A DNA stretch of 64,000 bases from Branchinecta lynchi. Taxonomy: Eukaryota; Arthropoda; Branchiopoda; Anostraca; Branchinectidae. A program made the translations under genes and the position numbers. How positions within the stretch are numbered: the stretch's first letter is position 1; every line of letters begins with the position of its first letter. The notes under the pieces are model-generated. The model was not told the origin of the DNA, ran no database searches, and saw only the letters and a program-made list of their open reading frames with translations. The stretch lies in assembly GCA_023053575.1 (NCBI GenBank), contig JAKZAP010000012.1:5208230-5272229 (forward strand). The letters run 5' to 3'. This document shows positions 32,940-43,180 of this stretch, piece after piece.

Positions 32940-35080
32940 GAAGATCAACAGTTTTCAAGAAGTGCGGATACGTTTATCACCATTCCCCTCGTAATCATCA
33001 TCAGATCCGTCATCTTTCATCAACACAAGTATTTATAAAACAAACGGTAACCCACATGCTTTCCTCTCGATCATGAAGCCGGCGCTCCATGAGAATTTGA
33101 AGTTCACGAAAATATGCTCGTAAGTTCTGTGTCAACGAAAATGCTCTGCTTGAGCATCTTACTATTTCCTTTTCTGTATGCCCGACAACATGTCCCGTCT
33201 GACATCGTAGTCATAGAATAATTGAGCGCGGTCGACTATAGGTTGTGAAATCGGAACCACCATGGAAAATACAAACACGGAACTGAAGGTGGAGGTTAGG
33301 ATGGGTCTTGAAGAAGGGTCCTTTCGACCTGATGATGAGCGTTACCTAACTGTCCTGAGACCGGACGGCCTGACCTTATTCTCCACTCTCTCACCAATGA
33401 ACAATTTCAGGGGAGGGAATGTCATATTCTACTCAGCCTATGGCTCAACTTAAATTCCTTTTTCTCTCTGCTTCTCAAAGTACGTAAAAATAACCCCGAA
33501 TCTCAATAAACTTTTCCAACGAAGTTGTATCAATTATCTCTGAAAGTTTCCCATTTGATCGACTGCGACGCTAGTTTCACTGAAAGCAAATCATAGTAAG
33601 TAATAATGTCACTGACCTTAACAATTGCACCGTTCGAAATAGCTCTGACTTTATTGCACTGAATAAACCACTTGTAACAGTAGCCCACATATCTTCCAAG
33701 GTCAAGTTGGAGAAAGGATACGAAGCCGCCTTTCGTTTTGCTGACAATTTGGAATACGTTGACCAAACTCTTTCGTGTCTTCCTCAGTAACGTATTCCGC
33801 CACTATTTTGTTATTTATTTCAACTTTCGTTATGAACATTTTCACCACCGGGATTGGATATTCTGTCATATCATGTCGTCACCTTCGTACTACGTGAGGT
33901 CAAGTTCATCACTTTTTCCATCCGGTGAAAATTTATAAGAACCCGCGATTCATAAAAACATATATATCTTTTTTCCGCGGCCTAGAGCTCTCAGAAAAAC
34001 AAGACCAGGTCTTCGATGGGATCCCGTGCCTAGAACCATCTGGATATCGCAAGATATTTATGTCAAGGTGACGAAGAAGAAATTTAAACCTAAGTCCCTC
34101 TATTAACTCTATTAACTCGAGCACATTTCAAATCTTCAAAACAGTCGTAGTCATAGTCACGAGTAAATTTCATCGTAGAACTTGCCTTGCCCCTATACTT
34201 ATTTTTCGGAAATCAACCGGAGTCGGGTGGAGGGATGGCTCCAACATGTTCATTCAAAATATACTGGTTCCTCCACATCACTCTTACTCATCAGATAATC
34301 GAAGTCTCTTGAATTCCGCTGATAGTCTTCACTTTCATTTTCGTTTTCACCGGAAACTATAAGCTCTTCCAAGGAAGGTATGGTCAGATCCTTAGAAACA
34401 CAAGATACAACCTTTTTCATCAATTCTAGTTGTTCAACAAGCCATCTACCTATTGCTTTCACTGCTATGATAGCCCACGGAAGGAGATGCGATATTCCTG
34501 AGGCTGAGCCGTGCTATCGCTCTACCTTCGAAGAAAAGAAAATATTAGCGTTCGAACTCAAGAAGACCGCATGACCTAACAAAGCCCAAGATGCTAATGG
34601 TATTTCAAAGGTTAATATTTTTAAACTTCCTGATATAGAAAAGTGAATCCGACAGTTTCTAGAATCTGTAAGCTCGGAATGTAAAGTTGCACATCCATCG
34701 CCTGTTTTAGTGTGAATCACTTTAACCAGAAAGTAAATCTGATCATCACTGACCATCTGGGGTTCGGACCGGATTCCTGACCGGGGCAAAACTAAAGCTG
34801 AAAAACTAATTCAGTGTATTTCCTTCTTTGACCTTTCCTTTCACCGCTACAACATCCCACCGAAAGAGATGCGATATTCCTTAGACTCTGCCGTGCTGTC
34901 ATCTCTACCTGCGAAGAAAAGGAAATATTAGTATTCACTGACAGTTTCCAGAATCTGAAAGCTTGGAATGTAGTCTTGCAGATTTTCTGTTCTAGTATGA
35001 AACACTTTTACCCAGAAAGTAAATCCGGTCATCTCTGGTTCGGACCAGATTCGTCCGGGGCAAAAACTAAAGCTAAAAAA
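32940..35080 (-). repeat. Duplicated segment, copy 1 (copy 2 at 37120-39450)
   Basis: The two segments share a series of blocks in the same order: aagatcaacagttttcaag, the plus-strand gaaggtggaggttagg...ggtc.cgaagaagggtcc block, a ggtcaagt.ggagaaagga block, ttcgttatgaacattttcaccac, tacgtgaggt.aagt.catcactttt, ggatcccgtgcctagaacc, aatatactggttcctcc and gctctaccttcgaagaaaag. Copy 1 lacks about 460 bp present at 37950-38411. On the minus strand both carry acidic peptides ending SKSDxEEPVYFE. The shared peptides suggest an old gene or element; both copies are interrupted. Confidence 0.75.
34250..34462 (-). pseudogene. Unknown acidic peptide, copy 1
   Basis: A 70-codon minus-strand frame with SLEELIVSGENENESEDYQ and ending FDYLMSKSDVEEPVYFE. 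The copy at 38745-38942 preserves LEELIVSGEN and the same C-terminus with D/E substitutions, so the reading frame is shared. Conservation at the protein level between diverged copies hints at real coding history. No family is recognised; an acidic regulatory tail is all that can be said. Confidence 0.4.
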
Positions 35081-35911
35081 ATTACAAAATTTCAATGAAA
35101 TCCCATCATCTGTTCCAAAGTAGCAAAATGAAGCAAAACAGAACCCTATAATCATGGTCAATGTAGCCAAAATTTCCGATGTATCCTTTAGCCCCTCAAA
35201 AAAGGAGGGTAGATACTGCACCACTATCTGGATTCGAGCAAGAGGATCAGATTCGGGCTAGAGGTAGTGGCTGTACCATACTGAACTGTAGTAGTAACTT
35301 ATCGACCCATATTATCAAATCTTATTCACGCACTAAAACCAACCTAAGGCCTAGAACTAGCACTACGACTGCCACTTGCGACCACGACTGAGTTGGATTA
35401 ATGAGCTAAATTCTCTATACAAATTATACATGGGTTCGTCGGAAAAGGAAAAACTCGATAGGCGCTCGATTACCAGTTCTTATAGAATTCCATAACAGTA
35501 AAAGAGAATGATTGTGTGAATTATGAATAATATTGACCTCCTTAGACTTTTTAGTGAGTTTTAGACGGTTCAAAACGGATAGGTCAGTTAAATTTTATTT
35601 TATTGAGCCACGATTGACTTGGACTTGATTGCCAATTCTTATAGAATACTAAGGTTATAACAATAAAACCAATGATTGTGTGAATTATAAATTATATCGA
35701 CCTCGTTTGTAATAAAGTTACATAGTCTCTGCCATATCTAAAGTAGAAGTGTTGCGGTAGGTAGTGAAGACGTGATGATGACAGTTTAGCAGGAAGTTGA
35801 TGTATTGACCTCTGGACACGTTAGGCGGCGTTCGATTTCGGTAAACCAGCTATTAGTAGAATTATTAACTTTCAAAGTCGTTCAGAGATGAGGTGCTGGG
35901 GGTGGGGGTGC

Positions 35912-36090
35912 GTAAAATCCGAGCGGAATTTCGATTCCGAGCGTAATTTACGCACGTATTAAAGCTTGAAAAGATTTCTTTTAATACGGTTGTATTTAAA
36001 TACAAAACGGGCGATTTTTACAAATTCGTCGGTGAGAGAATGTTTCAAGCCTGAATAAAACCTTTAAATACGCTCGGATTTACGCAGCGC
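35912..36090. mobile_element. Possible palindromic MITE (TGCGTAAATCCGAGCG)
   Basis: tgcgtaaaatccgagcggaattt at the left, cgagcgtaatttacgcacg in the middle and aatacgctcggatttacgca at the right are forms of one motif in alternating orientation, giving terminal and internal inverted repeats over about 175 bp. No clear target duplication was found. Confidence 0.5.
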
Positions 36091-36272
36091 GTCAACGTAC
36101 CATGAATTCATATCTGAAGTCTGCTTCGTTCCGGAAAATTTAACACACACTTCTTTTTCGAAAGCAACGATAACTTGAAGGTAGGTTTTCGGAAAGTGAA
36201 CTCACAGCCTTTGAACAACATCATAGCTTTGCAGGGGCACAGTTTCTTGTCGTCTAAACCCGACCTTTGATG

Positions 36273-36500
36273 CTAACTATGCACTTGACAGATTTTTCCA
36301 TTTACTTCGTAGTGTTCTACTTCAAACCGAACTAGCGAGACTTGGCTGCCGTCCAAACTAGTTAACAAGTCGTCCTTTTGTTTGTTGTCAAAAGCAACTT
36401 TGTCTTCATTGTAGAGGACTTTTCCAAGTTCATGGATTGCCGAATGTGAAGGCAAACAGTCATCGCTGTCTTTCTCCCGACCATGTACCTCAAGAAATAG
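36273..36500 (-). CDS. Unidentified open frame, candidate exon
   Basis: The minus strand is open from about 36520 to the stop at 36273. It reads LFLEVHGREKDSDDCLPSHS, then AIHELGKVLYNEDKVAFDN, DDLLTSLDGSQVSLVRFEV and EHYEVNGKICQVHS. The composition looks like a soluble protein rather than noise. It lies between the two duplicated segments. About 60 bp upstream is a possible small exon (36556-36617). I recognise no family. A start codon cannot be chosen, and it may be a fragment. Confidence 0.35.
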   Translation of the reverse strand, partial: LFLEVHGREKDSDDCLPSHSAIHELGKVLYNEDKVAFDNKQKDDLLTSLDGSQVSLVRFEVEHYEVNGKICQVHS

Positions 36501-36555
36501 TCTGCTGTACAGATATCTCCGGCTACATATCTTTCTTGTTGGGGTTGACGGTTAC

Positions 36556-36617
36556 CTTGAAGTCACCAATGCCTCTATAGCCTGAGCTCGTCGACTCGTC
36601 AACGGTGTTGATGACTC
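36556..36617 (-). other. Candidate 62-nt internal exon
   Basis: On the minus strand a polypyrimidine tract tcttcttcttccag precedes a segment encoding VINTVDESTSSGYRGIGDF, which ends at a possible donor AAG|GTAACC. Acceptor, donor and open frame agree. The frame stops about 25 codons after the acceptor if the donor is not used. Weak, but it supports a spliced transcript with the open frame at 36273. Confidence 0.25.
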
Positions 36618-37949
36618 CTGGAAGAAGAAGATATACGATTTATTCGAAGTAAAGTGTCAACAACAAAAAAAGAGCTTGAAGCTCATGTGGCACTGTAAGT
36701 TGTGTCAGGGGATGATAATGGAAATTTCTTAATTTGTTGGTTTATTATATACCATTGAGGCAGAAAGGATGAAGGGCACTAGAGATCATGAAAATGTGTC
36801 ATTTGGTAAAAACTGCTTCTTTCACTTTGCTCGATACGCACTTCAAGGGGAAAAATGGAATTTGCAAAGAAAATGTAGAAGGTAGCAAGATTTTAAAAAT
36901 AAGCCTAAACAACTAAGACACGATTCTAGACAGTTTGAAAATAATAGCATCAGCAGAAGGTAAAAAGAATTCTTGGTATGCACACTGCAACAGGGGCTAA
37001 GCTGGACCTTGCTGTAATCCTTTCTTGAACTTTGGACAATTCACATAGGTTGATGATCGGCAGAAGGATGTAATGAGAACGTCTGTTTCCAGGGTATATA
37101 ATAATTCTCGCTAATATTCTCGAAGATCAACAGTTTTCAAGCAGTACGGGTACGTTATCATCATTCCCCTCGTAATCATATCTCTCATTTTTCATCAACA
37201 AAAATGATAGGCTTGAGCATCTTACCGTTTCTTTTTCTGTATGCACGACAACATGAAATTCTAAATCCCCTTCTGTCATCGTAGTCATACAATTATTGAG
37301 CGTTGTCAACTATAGTTTGTGAAATCACAAAAAAATGCTTTATTATATAACACATTTCCAAATAGTGAACGAATACAAATTTTCAAATATATTTACACGG
37401 ACAATCAGTGAGTAGAAGTTTATGACCATAGAAAATACAAACTCTGAACCTTCAAAGAACGAAGAAATTAAGGGCACTGATGGGGTTTTGAAGGTGGAGG
37501 TTAGGCATATAGGTCTCGAAGAAGGGTCCTTGGGACCTGATCAAGGGTGTTACCAAACTGTTTTAAGACCGACGCGCCTGACCTTATTCTCCATTCTCTC
37601 ACAAATCAACAATTTGAGGGGAAGTAGGCTCAACTCACGTTCCTCTTTCTCTCTGCTTGGGGACGCTAGTTTCACTGGAAGCAAATCGTATTAAGTAATA
37701 ATGTCACTGACCTTCACAATTGCACCCTTCGCAATAGCTGGTACTTATTGCACTGAATAAACCACTCTGTACCTGTAGCCCATATTTCTTCCAAGGTCAA
37801 GTGGGAGAAAGGATAAGAAGCTGTCTTTCGTTTTCTGACGATTTGGAATAGATTGAGCCAAACCCTTTCGTTTCTTCCTCATTAACGTAATCCGCCACTA
37901 TTTTGTTTTCAACTTTCGTTATGAACATTTTCACCACTGGGATATACAA

Positions 37950-38425
37950 TCACTTCGTCATCAGCTTCATACACTCCCATTCTTGACAGGTTTGATATAC
38001 TGGTCCTTATTTACAAGCTTCAACTTCTGCAACTTCTTCTCTTGGATATTCTGTCTTCTCTTCGCAAGCTTTCTCAATATCTCTCCTCCACAAGCCTGAT
38101 AGAACGTACCTTCTTCAGAAGCTTCACCTTGTGTCACTTATTTTCTTGCTTCATCCATTGGCCCAGTTACGGCAGCAAATTTTAAAGGTATCACGTCACC
38201 ACCTTTATTGGGAGGATACCAGAGAAAAATCCGACTAATTTACATTCTTGCTCTGATGCAGCAAAAATTCCAGTTTATGTATGGAATGAGTAACACACGC
38301 CCACTCGTTGAATTAGTACCACTCTACACGGCAAGTCAAATTCTGTATTGAGCAACTTATAAAAAGATCAAAGCAAACTTACAACATAAAAGACATCACT
38401 ATTGTTAGGATTTGCTATCTGTACT
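37950..38425 (-). pseudogene. Unidentified coding remnant with one intron-like gap
   Basis: Reading the minus strand gives IANPNNSDVFYV, a possible intron (GTAAGT ... CAG), FDLPCRVVLIQRVGVCYSFH, stop, TGIFAASEQECKLVGFFSG, a frameshift, GGDVIPLKFAAVTGPMDEAR, stop, GEASEEGTFYQACGGEILRK, LAKRRQNIQEKKLQKLKL and VNKDQYIKPVKNGSV, then after another frameshift YEADDEVIVYPSGENVHNE. The basic helical segment followed by an acidic one looks like real protein. Two stops and two shifts show it is dead. I cannot name the family; transposon or host gene are both possible. Confidence 0.45.
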
Positions 38426-38744
38426 ACGTGAGGTGAAGTCCATCACTTTTTCAATCCGGCGAACGTTCACAAGAACCCACTATTCATAAAAACAAATATA
38501 TTTATTTTCCACGGCTTGGAGCTCTCAGGAAAACTAGACCAGGCCTTGGGATCCCGTGCCTAGAACCATCTGGGTATCGCTAGACATTTAAGTTAAGGTG
38601 ACGTTTGATTTGCACCATCAAAAACAATCTTAGTCTTAGTCACGAGTAAACTTAATCACAGCACATGCCTAGCACCTATGCTTAAATTTTCGGAAATCAA
38701 CCGGATTCCGGTGGAGGGATTCTGCCTGTGTGGCTCCAACACGT

Positions 38745-38942
38745 TCATTCAAAATATACTGGTTCCTCCTCATCACTTTTACTAATCAGATAATCGAAGT
38801 CTCTTGAATTTTGATGATCTTCGTCACTTTCATTTTGGTTTTCACCAGAAACAATAAGCTCTTCCAAGGAATATATGATCAGATCCTTTGAAACACATCT
38901 GCTGATCGTCGTCACTTTCATTTTCGTTTTCACCAGAAACAA
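38745..38942 (-). pseudogene. Unknown acidic peptide, copy 2
   Basis: Counterpart of 34250-34462: LEELIVSGENQNESDEDHQN, then FDYLISKSDEEEPVYFE and stop. The sequence upstream is a second partial copy of the same block (38880-38990), so the N-terminal part of the frame comes from the local duplication. Confidence 0.4.
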
Positions 38943-39459
38943 TAAGCTCTTCCAAGGAATGTATGGTCAGTTCCTTTGAAACACACAGGTAAGAAACAAC
39001 CCTATCATCAAGTCTAGTTGTTCAACAAGCCGTCTCTTGACCATTGTTTTCACTGCTACGATAGCCCATGGAGATCCGATGCTCCTTAGGCTCAGCCGTG
39101 CTATTGCTCTACCTTCGAAGAAAAGGAAATATTAGCATTGTAACTCAAGAAGACCGCATGAACTAACAAAACACAAGATTTCAATGGCATTCTAAAAGTT
39201 GATATTAAACTTCCTGATATAGAAGTCTTACAGTTTCCAGAATCTTTAAGCTTGGAATGTAAACTTGCAGATCCATTGTGTGTTTTAGTATGAAACACTT
39301 TTACCAAGAAAGTAAATCTGATCATCTTAGGTTCGAACCGGATTCCCGACGGACTACTTGTCCGCGGTAAAAGCTAAAGTTATAAAAACAATTCAGCGCA
39401 TTTCCTTACTTTACCATTGCTTTCACTGCTACGATAGCCCGTGGAAAGAGATGCGATAA

Positions 39460-40260
39460 AAGTTTAACCTACAACATTTGTTACTTCATCTGTATAATGC
39501 TCTTTGTTTAGCAGAAAGAAAAAACAAGATTAATGAGATGCATCAAGTTACATAAAATAAATCGTAACAGATTAATCAAACAAAATTTTCTGTTTGAACG
39601 ATGAACTCGTTAAGGACATATTTACAAACTTAATGATTGTGATTCCTCGCTTTTTGGATAATGGTAAGTAATATCCCCAACAAAGTCTATCTCTCAACCG
39701 CAAAAGCGCTTGCCACTCAAGGTTGTTCTGTTCCTCATCTGCCTTTCTATTAACCCTTAAAGCTCGGCCGTTCCGACTCATCGCTTTCCGTCTAAGGTCG
39801 AAGGTACATCAGAGTCCTTTATAAGACTGTATCTACTTACCCCAACGCTTTCAATTTTTTTCTCCAGTGCCGCAACTTTTTTTCGCAGAGTCTCCATCTG
39901 CAAGTAAAGACGTGCGTTAGTTCTATAACTTACACATTGTTAAGTCTTCAACTCGGTTTATTTTTCCTAATGAACATAGTTGTTTTTTCTTAGAAACAGT
40001 CTTTAAAAGTGACCAGCTAATATCAAAAGCCATGGGGACTTTGTTAAAGGCAGATATGACTTAGGAAGTGACAGGTTGGGTTATGGAACCCAAAGCACTT
40101 AACATGGCTTATGGGAAAATCTCGAATCCGTCCAGAAACGCGAATCACAGATCACAATGGTACTGTGTCATCAGTCAGATCAGGCACTAACTGTGTGAGA
40201 ATCAAGAGCTTTTTGAACCAAAATATTTAACTCATACTAAACAAACTTTGCGAAAAGATT
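39460..40260. other. No assignable gene
   Basis: The minus strand between about 39572 and 39890 has modest open frames without motifs. A possible polypyrimidine/acceptor-like stretch and a CTGCAAGTAAG donor-like motif near 39897-39906 are not enough to define exons. Confidence 0.3.
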
Positions 40261-40267
40261 TTTTCAA

Positions 40268-40660
40268 ATGGGAGCTACTAGCCCTTCTTGCCCTGGTAGC
40301 TCCCATTCGACAAGAGGGGCCTCTTCAGGCTCAAGCTAACAACACGTATGCCACCGACAAGTATCTATCTTAGCTGGAAAGAAGAACAATAGACAGGTGA
40401 ATCGAAATCAAAATGCAGAAGAATTTCTAACCTTTGGACGACCCAATCGAACAGCAAAAAGAGCACACGTGTCCAGAAATCACAGCACCAGCTTTAACTC
40501 CAACCAATTTTTCTTAGAAGAAGTTAATAAAATCAGATATTTAGTGAAGAACCTTAATTTTTTTTCCACAAGTTCATTTTCAAGCTTGAGCCTGAAGAGG
40601 ACCCTTGCCGAAAGAAGGGCCGAAATATAGCTGAGTTATCCGTTTTGAACCGTCAAATAT
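40268..40660. mobile_element. Foldback element, GGATACGTCAGCT family, copy with unique interior
   Basis: At the left, gggagctactagcccttcttgccctggtagctccc forms its own 12-bp-stem hairpin and is followed by cctcttcaggctcaagc. At the right, gcttgagcctgaagaggacccttgccgaaagaagggccgaaatatagctgagttatccgttttgaacc mirrors that and carries the family terminus. The interior of about 200 bp includes cgacaagtatctatcttagctggaaagaagaacaa, related to the duplication at 40675-40900. Confidence 0.65.
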
Positions 40661-40674
40661 TCGCAGTCAGCCGT

Positions 40675-40900
40675 GGCTGAAGGACTATCTAGCACCAAAG
40701 TACGGAACTTCTCATCGCCCATACATGCCGCAGACAAGAATCCATATTCGCTGGAAAGAAGAATAAGAGACTGGTGACTCTAAGACAGGGCTGAAGGACT
40801 ATCTTTCACCACAGTACAGAACTTCGCATCGCCCATACATGGCGCAGACAAGTATCCATGTTCGCTGGAAAGAAGAAGAAGAGACAGGTGATTCTAAGAC
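40675..40900 (+). repeat. Tandem duplication, 112-bp unit
   Basis: ggctgaaggactatct...cgcccatacatg.cgcagacaag.atccat.ttcgctggaaagaagaa...gactctaagac occurs at about 40675-40788 and again at 40789-40900. A third, partial relative sits inside the foldback element near 40345-40400. Confidence 0.75.
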
Positions 40901-40925
40901 TCCTACCTCCAAGGCAACAGGGTCC

Positions 40926-41004
40926 ATCTGCGGTTCCGGTTCCAGTGCCGGTTGCAGTGCCGGTTCCGGTGCCGGTGCCGGTACCGGCACCGGAACCGGT
41001 TCAG
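40926..41004. repeat. GC-rich hexanucleotide repeat (CCGGTG / CCGGTT)
   Basis: ggttccggtgccggtgccggtaccggcaccggaacc and neighbouring units. The last part is a near-perfect palindrome centred on ggtacc. All frames are open and encode simple dipeptide patterns (Pro-Val, Gly-Thr/Ser, Arg-Cys), so the short frames here are not evidence of a gene. Confidence 0.85.
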
Positions 41005-42080
41005 CAGAGTGGGTCACGTCAGCAGGCATCTAAACGGAAGATATTATTATAAAATTGGGATTTGCTCTTGGATTTTCCAGGTTTGTGCCGGAAGTAAGTT
41101 ACTACCTTGGCTGGTTATATACCTCACTAGTCACCACATCCCTTACCATAATATCGGGTTGAGAAATTCAGTCTTCACAGTCAGATACAGTTGTATTTTC
41201 CTCATATTTCAGGACAATACAACAAAATAAATTAGGGTACAATGACCAGTATCTAGCCGTGATGAAAAAACCAGCCACAATATTTCCATAGACTTTAAAA
41301 CTTACAATAACAGATTTTGCACCAAATGGATAATAACAAGAGCTGGAAGCTCATATGGCACTTGCAAGGCTGGGTCAGATGGAAGTGATGGTCAAAAGAG
41401 GAACCCCGAAAGAGGAACCCCTAACCATATTGGGAAAAGAACGTAAAAACCAACCTGTACTTCCCAACTGAATAACTGCTGGGGCAGCCAGATGTACCTA
41501 CTTACCCGAAATACCCTGGTCGTGATGTTAGGCACCGAAACCAGAGGTTTTTCTAGGCTATAACCACTACAGTTATTGGAGATCCCATGCATATTTATCT
41601 TGGGATGGTGCCGCTACGTTTTGTAGTAATTACCTGACGACTCCAGATTGAGCCTAGAAATTGGTTTTCACTCCTTAAAGCACATATGAAGACCATTAAG
41701 GACCACATAAGACAAACAACGACGTGTGTCCGATAATTTTACCCTTTAATAATCGTGTATATCTAGTCATAACCTATGGTTAGCTATTTGGTACACACAC
41801 GCAAACTTTGACAGGGTAATAACCTTTCACCCTGTCGTTTTCGGCCCGACATCCGACCCAGGAAAATAATTTTAACAAGTATTTATTGTTTTGAGATTAT
41901 TTGGCTTTCGCAGGTAATACCATTTTCTGCCTTATTTCGAAGCCAAAATTCATTCCTGGTAACTGAGAGGAACCCCTAACCATATTGGGAAAAGAACGTA
42001 AAAACTTAGAAATGTGGTTACAGCACCAGGCGGTTTGGGTGTGGTTAGTCAGTGTGGCTGGGGACTTAGACGCCCTCGGC

Positions 42081-42097
42081 GCAGCGCTTCGCGCTGC
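42081..42097. repeat. Array hairpin 1 (GCAGCGC-TTC-GCGCTGC)
   Basis: Perfect 7-bp stem and 3-nt loop, extended by GG/CC pairs with one mismatch (a G-U pair in a minus-strand transcript). It is repeated unchanged at 43669-43685, 45193-45209 and 46762-46778. The array's right junction lies 10 nt after the last hairpin. Confidence 0.85.
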
Positions 42098-42619
42098 ACC
42101 TCGCCAAATATGTTCAGCCCACGTGTATTCGAGTATGGTCTGTCGTACTTCGGATCCTAACTACTCTCCGTCTACCCTTCCCACACAAACCACGATTTTC
42201 ACTGAATATCCTCTACCATTCATATGGAAACCACCAGCAATATACCAATTAAACAAGTTACCAGTTACAATTTGGTTTTGTCTTTAACAAATTAGCCATT
42301 GTTTGACAATGCTGCTTTAACCCCATACAATGTTTATCTTTGATCGTACAAACATCTTAATTAAACCCCAGAGACTTTGTCATGCACCCGATGGTAATGC
42401 AATTGTACCCGGTGTGTGTTGAACTGTTAGTCTTCATTGACCTTTGTTAAAGAAAGGATGGGTGAAGTTAAACTCCAAGTTGAGCCTGCGATATGTAAGT
42501 AACAATTTTTTTAGCCGAAAAAACTGAAAACATATTGGACATGGTCAACCTATACATTTCTCAGCAATGTCTTGTATTATTCTGCTTACCTTTTGGGACG
42601 TGACTTGTATTACCACCGT

Positions 42620-43180
42620 TTAACCCGAAGTCCTTCCCCACTGCCTCCCCACACACTTGATCTTAACGAGGTGGTATCTGAAGATTTTTTCTGAACCCGT
42701 TACTGGGACAGATACAGTCAATAACCATGACGCTGAGTAAGAACAAACTGGCAACGTAACCAGAGACCAAAGTAGCCGTAACCTTTTGACAAAGCTACTA
42801 CCAACGGCAACGCTGGCTCTTGGAAGACCATACCACAAAACCAACCCCGTCTGGCAGCCAAACGAACCTTTTTTCACAAAGATTCTGGCCACAGTCGCCC
42901 TGTTTACACGATCATTCGTCAAGATATAGACCAAACCTTTCACCAAGACGTTGCGAATGACAACGCTGGCACCTAAGCTACGGCGAAGCCAACTCAACCA
43001 GTAAAGAAGAAAATAACAATGGAATTCTGGCGCCCATACCAACTGTACTTCCCAACTGAATAACCGCCGGGGCAGCCAGATGTACCTACTTACCCGAAAT
43101 ACCCTGGTCGTGATGTTAGGCACCGAAACCAGAGGTTTTTCTAGGCTATAACCACTACAATTATTGGAGATCCCATGCAT
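42620..43180 (-). other. Array unit minus-strand open frame (186 codons)
   Basis: Intact here and at 45729-46289; shortened to 140 codons at 44208-44630 by a 64-bp deletion and to 66 codons at 41392-41592. The product would be Leu/Val/Arg/Ser-rich with hydrophobic stretches (CYFLLYWLSWL) and no recognised domain. Its persistence is explained by the near identity of the units, so it is not evidence of selection. I do not call it a gene. Confidence 0.25.

Larger units (their letters stand above)
37120..39450 (-). repeat. Duplicated segment, copy 2 (copy 1 at 32940-35080)
   Basis: Longer of the two copies (see 32940 for shared landmarks). It keeps a block at 37950-38411 that is missing from copy 1 and contains the best coding-like sequence of the pair. 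A local tandem duplication lies at 38820-38990, where the ttttcaccagaaacaataagctcttccaagga block occurs twice. Confidence 0.75.

Noticed and set aside
41630..41690. Hammerhead-ribozyme-like core (ctgacga ... gaaa) in the tandem array unit
   Set aside because: The two core boxes are present, but stem II would need a four-base bulge and no stem III or cleavage-site pairing is visible; probably chance.
41985..42287. 100-codon plus-strand frame repeated in each array unit
   Set aside because: Repeated only because the units are near identical; overlaps the opposite-strand structure and has no domain.
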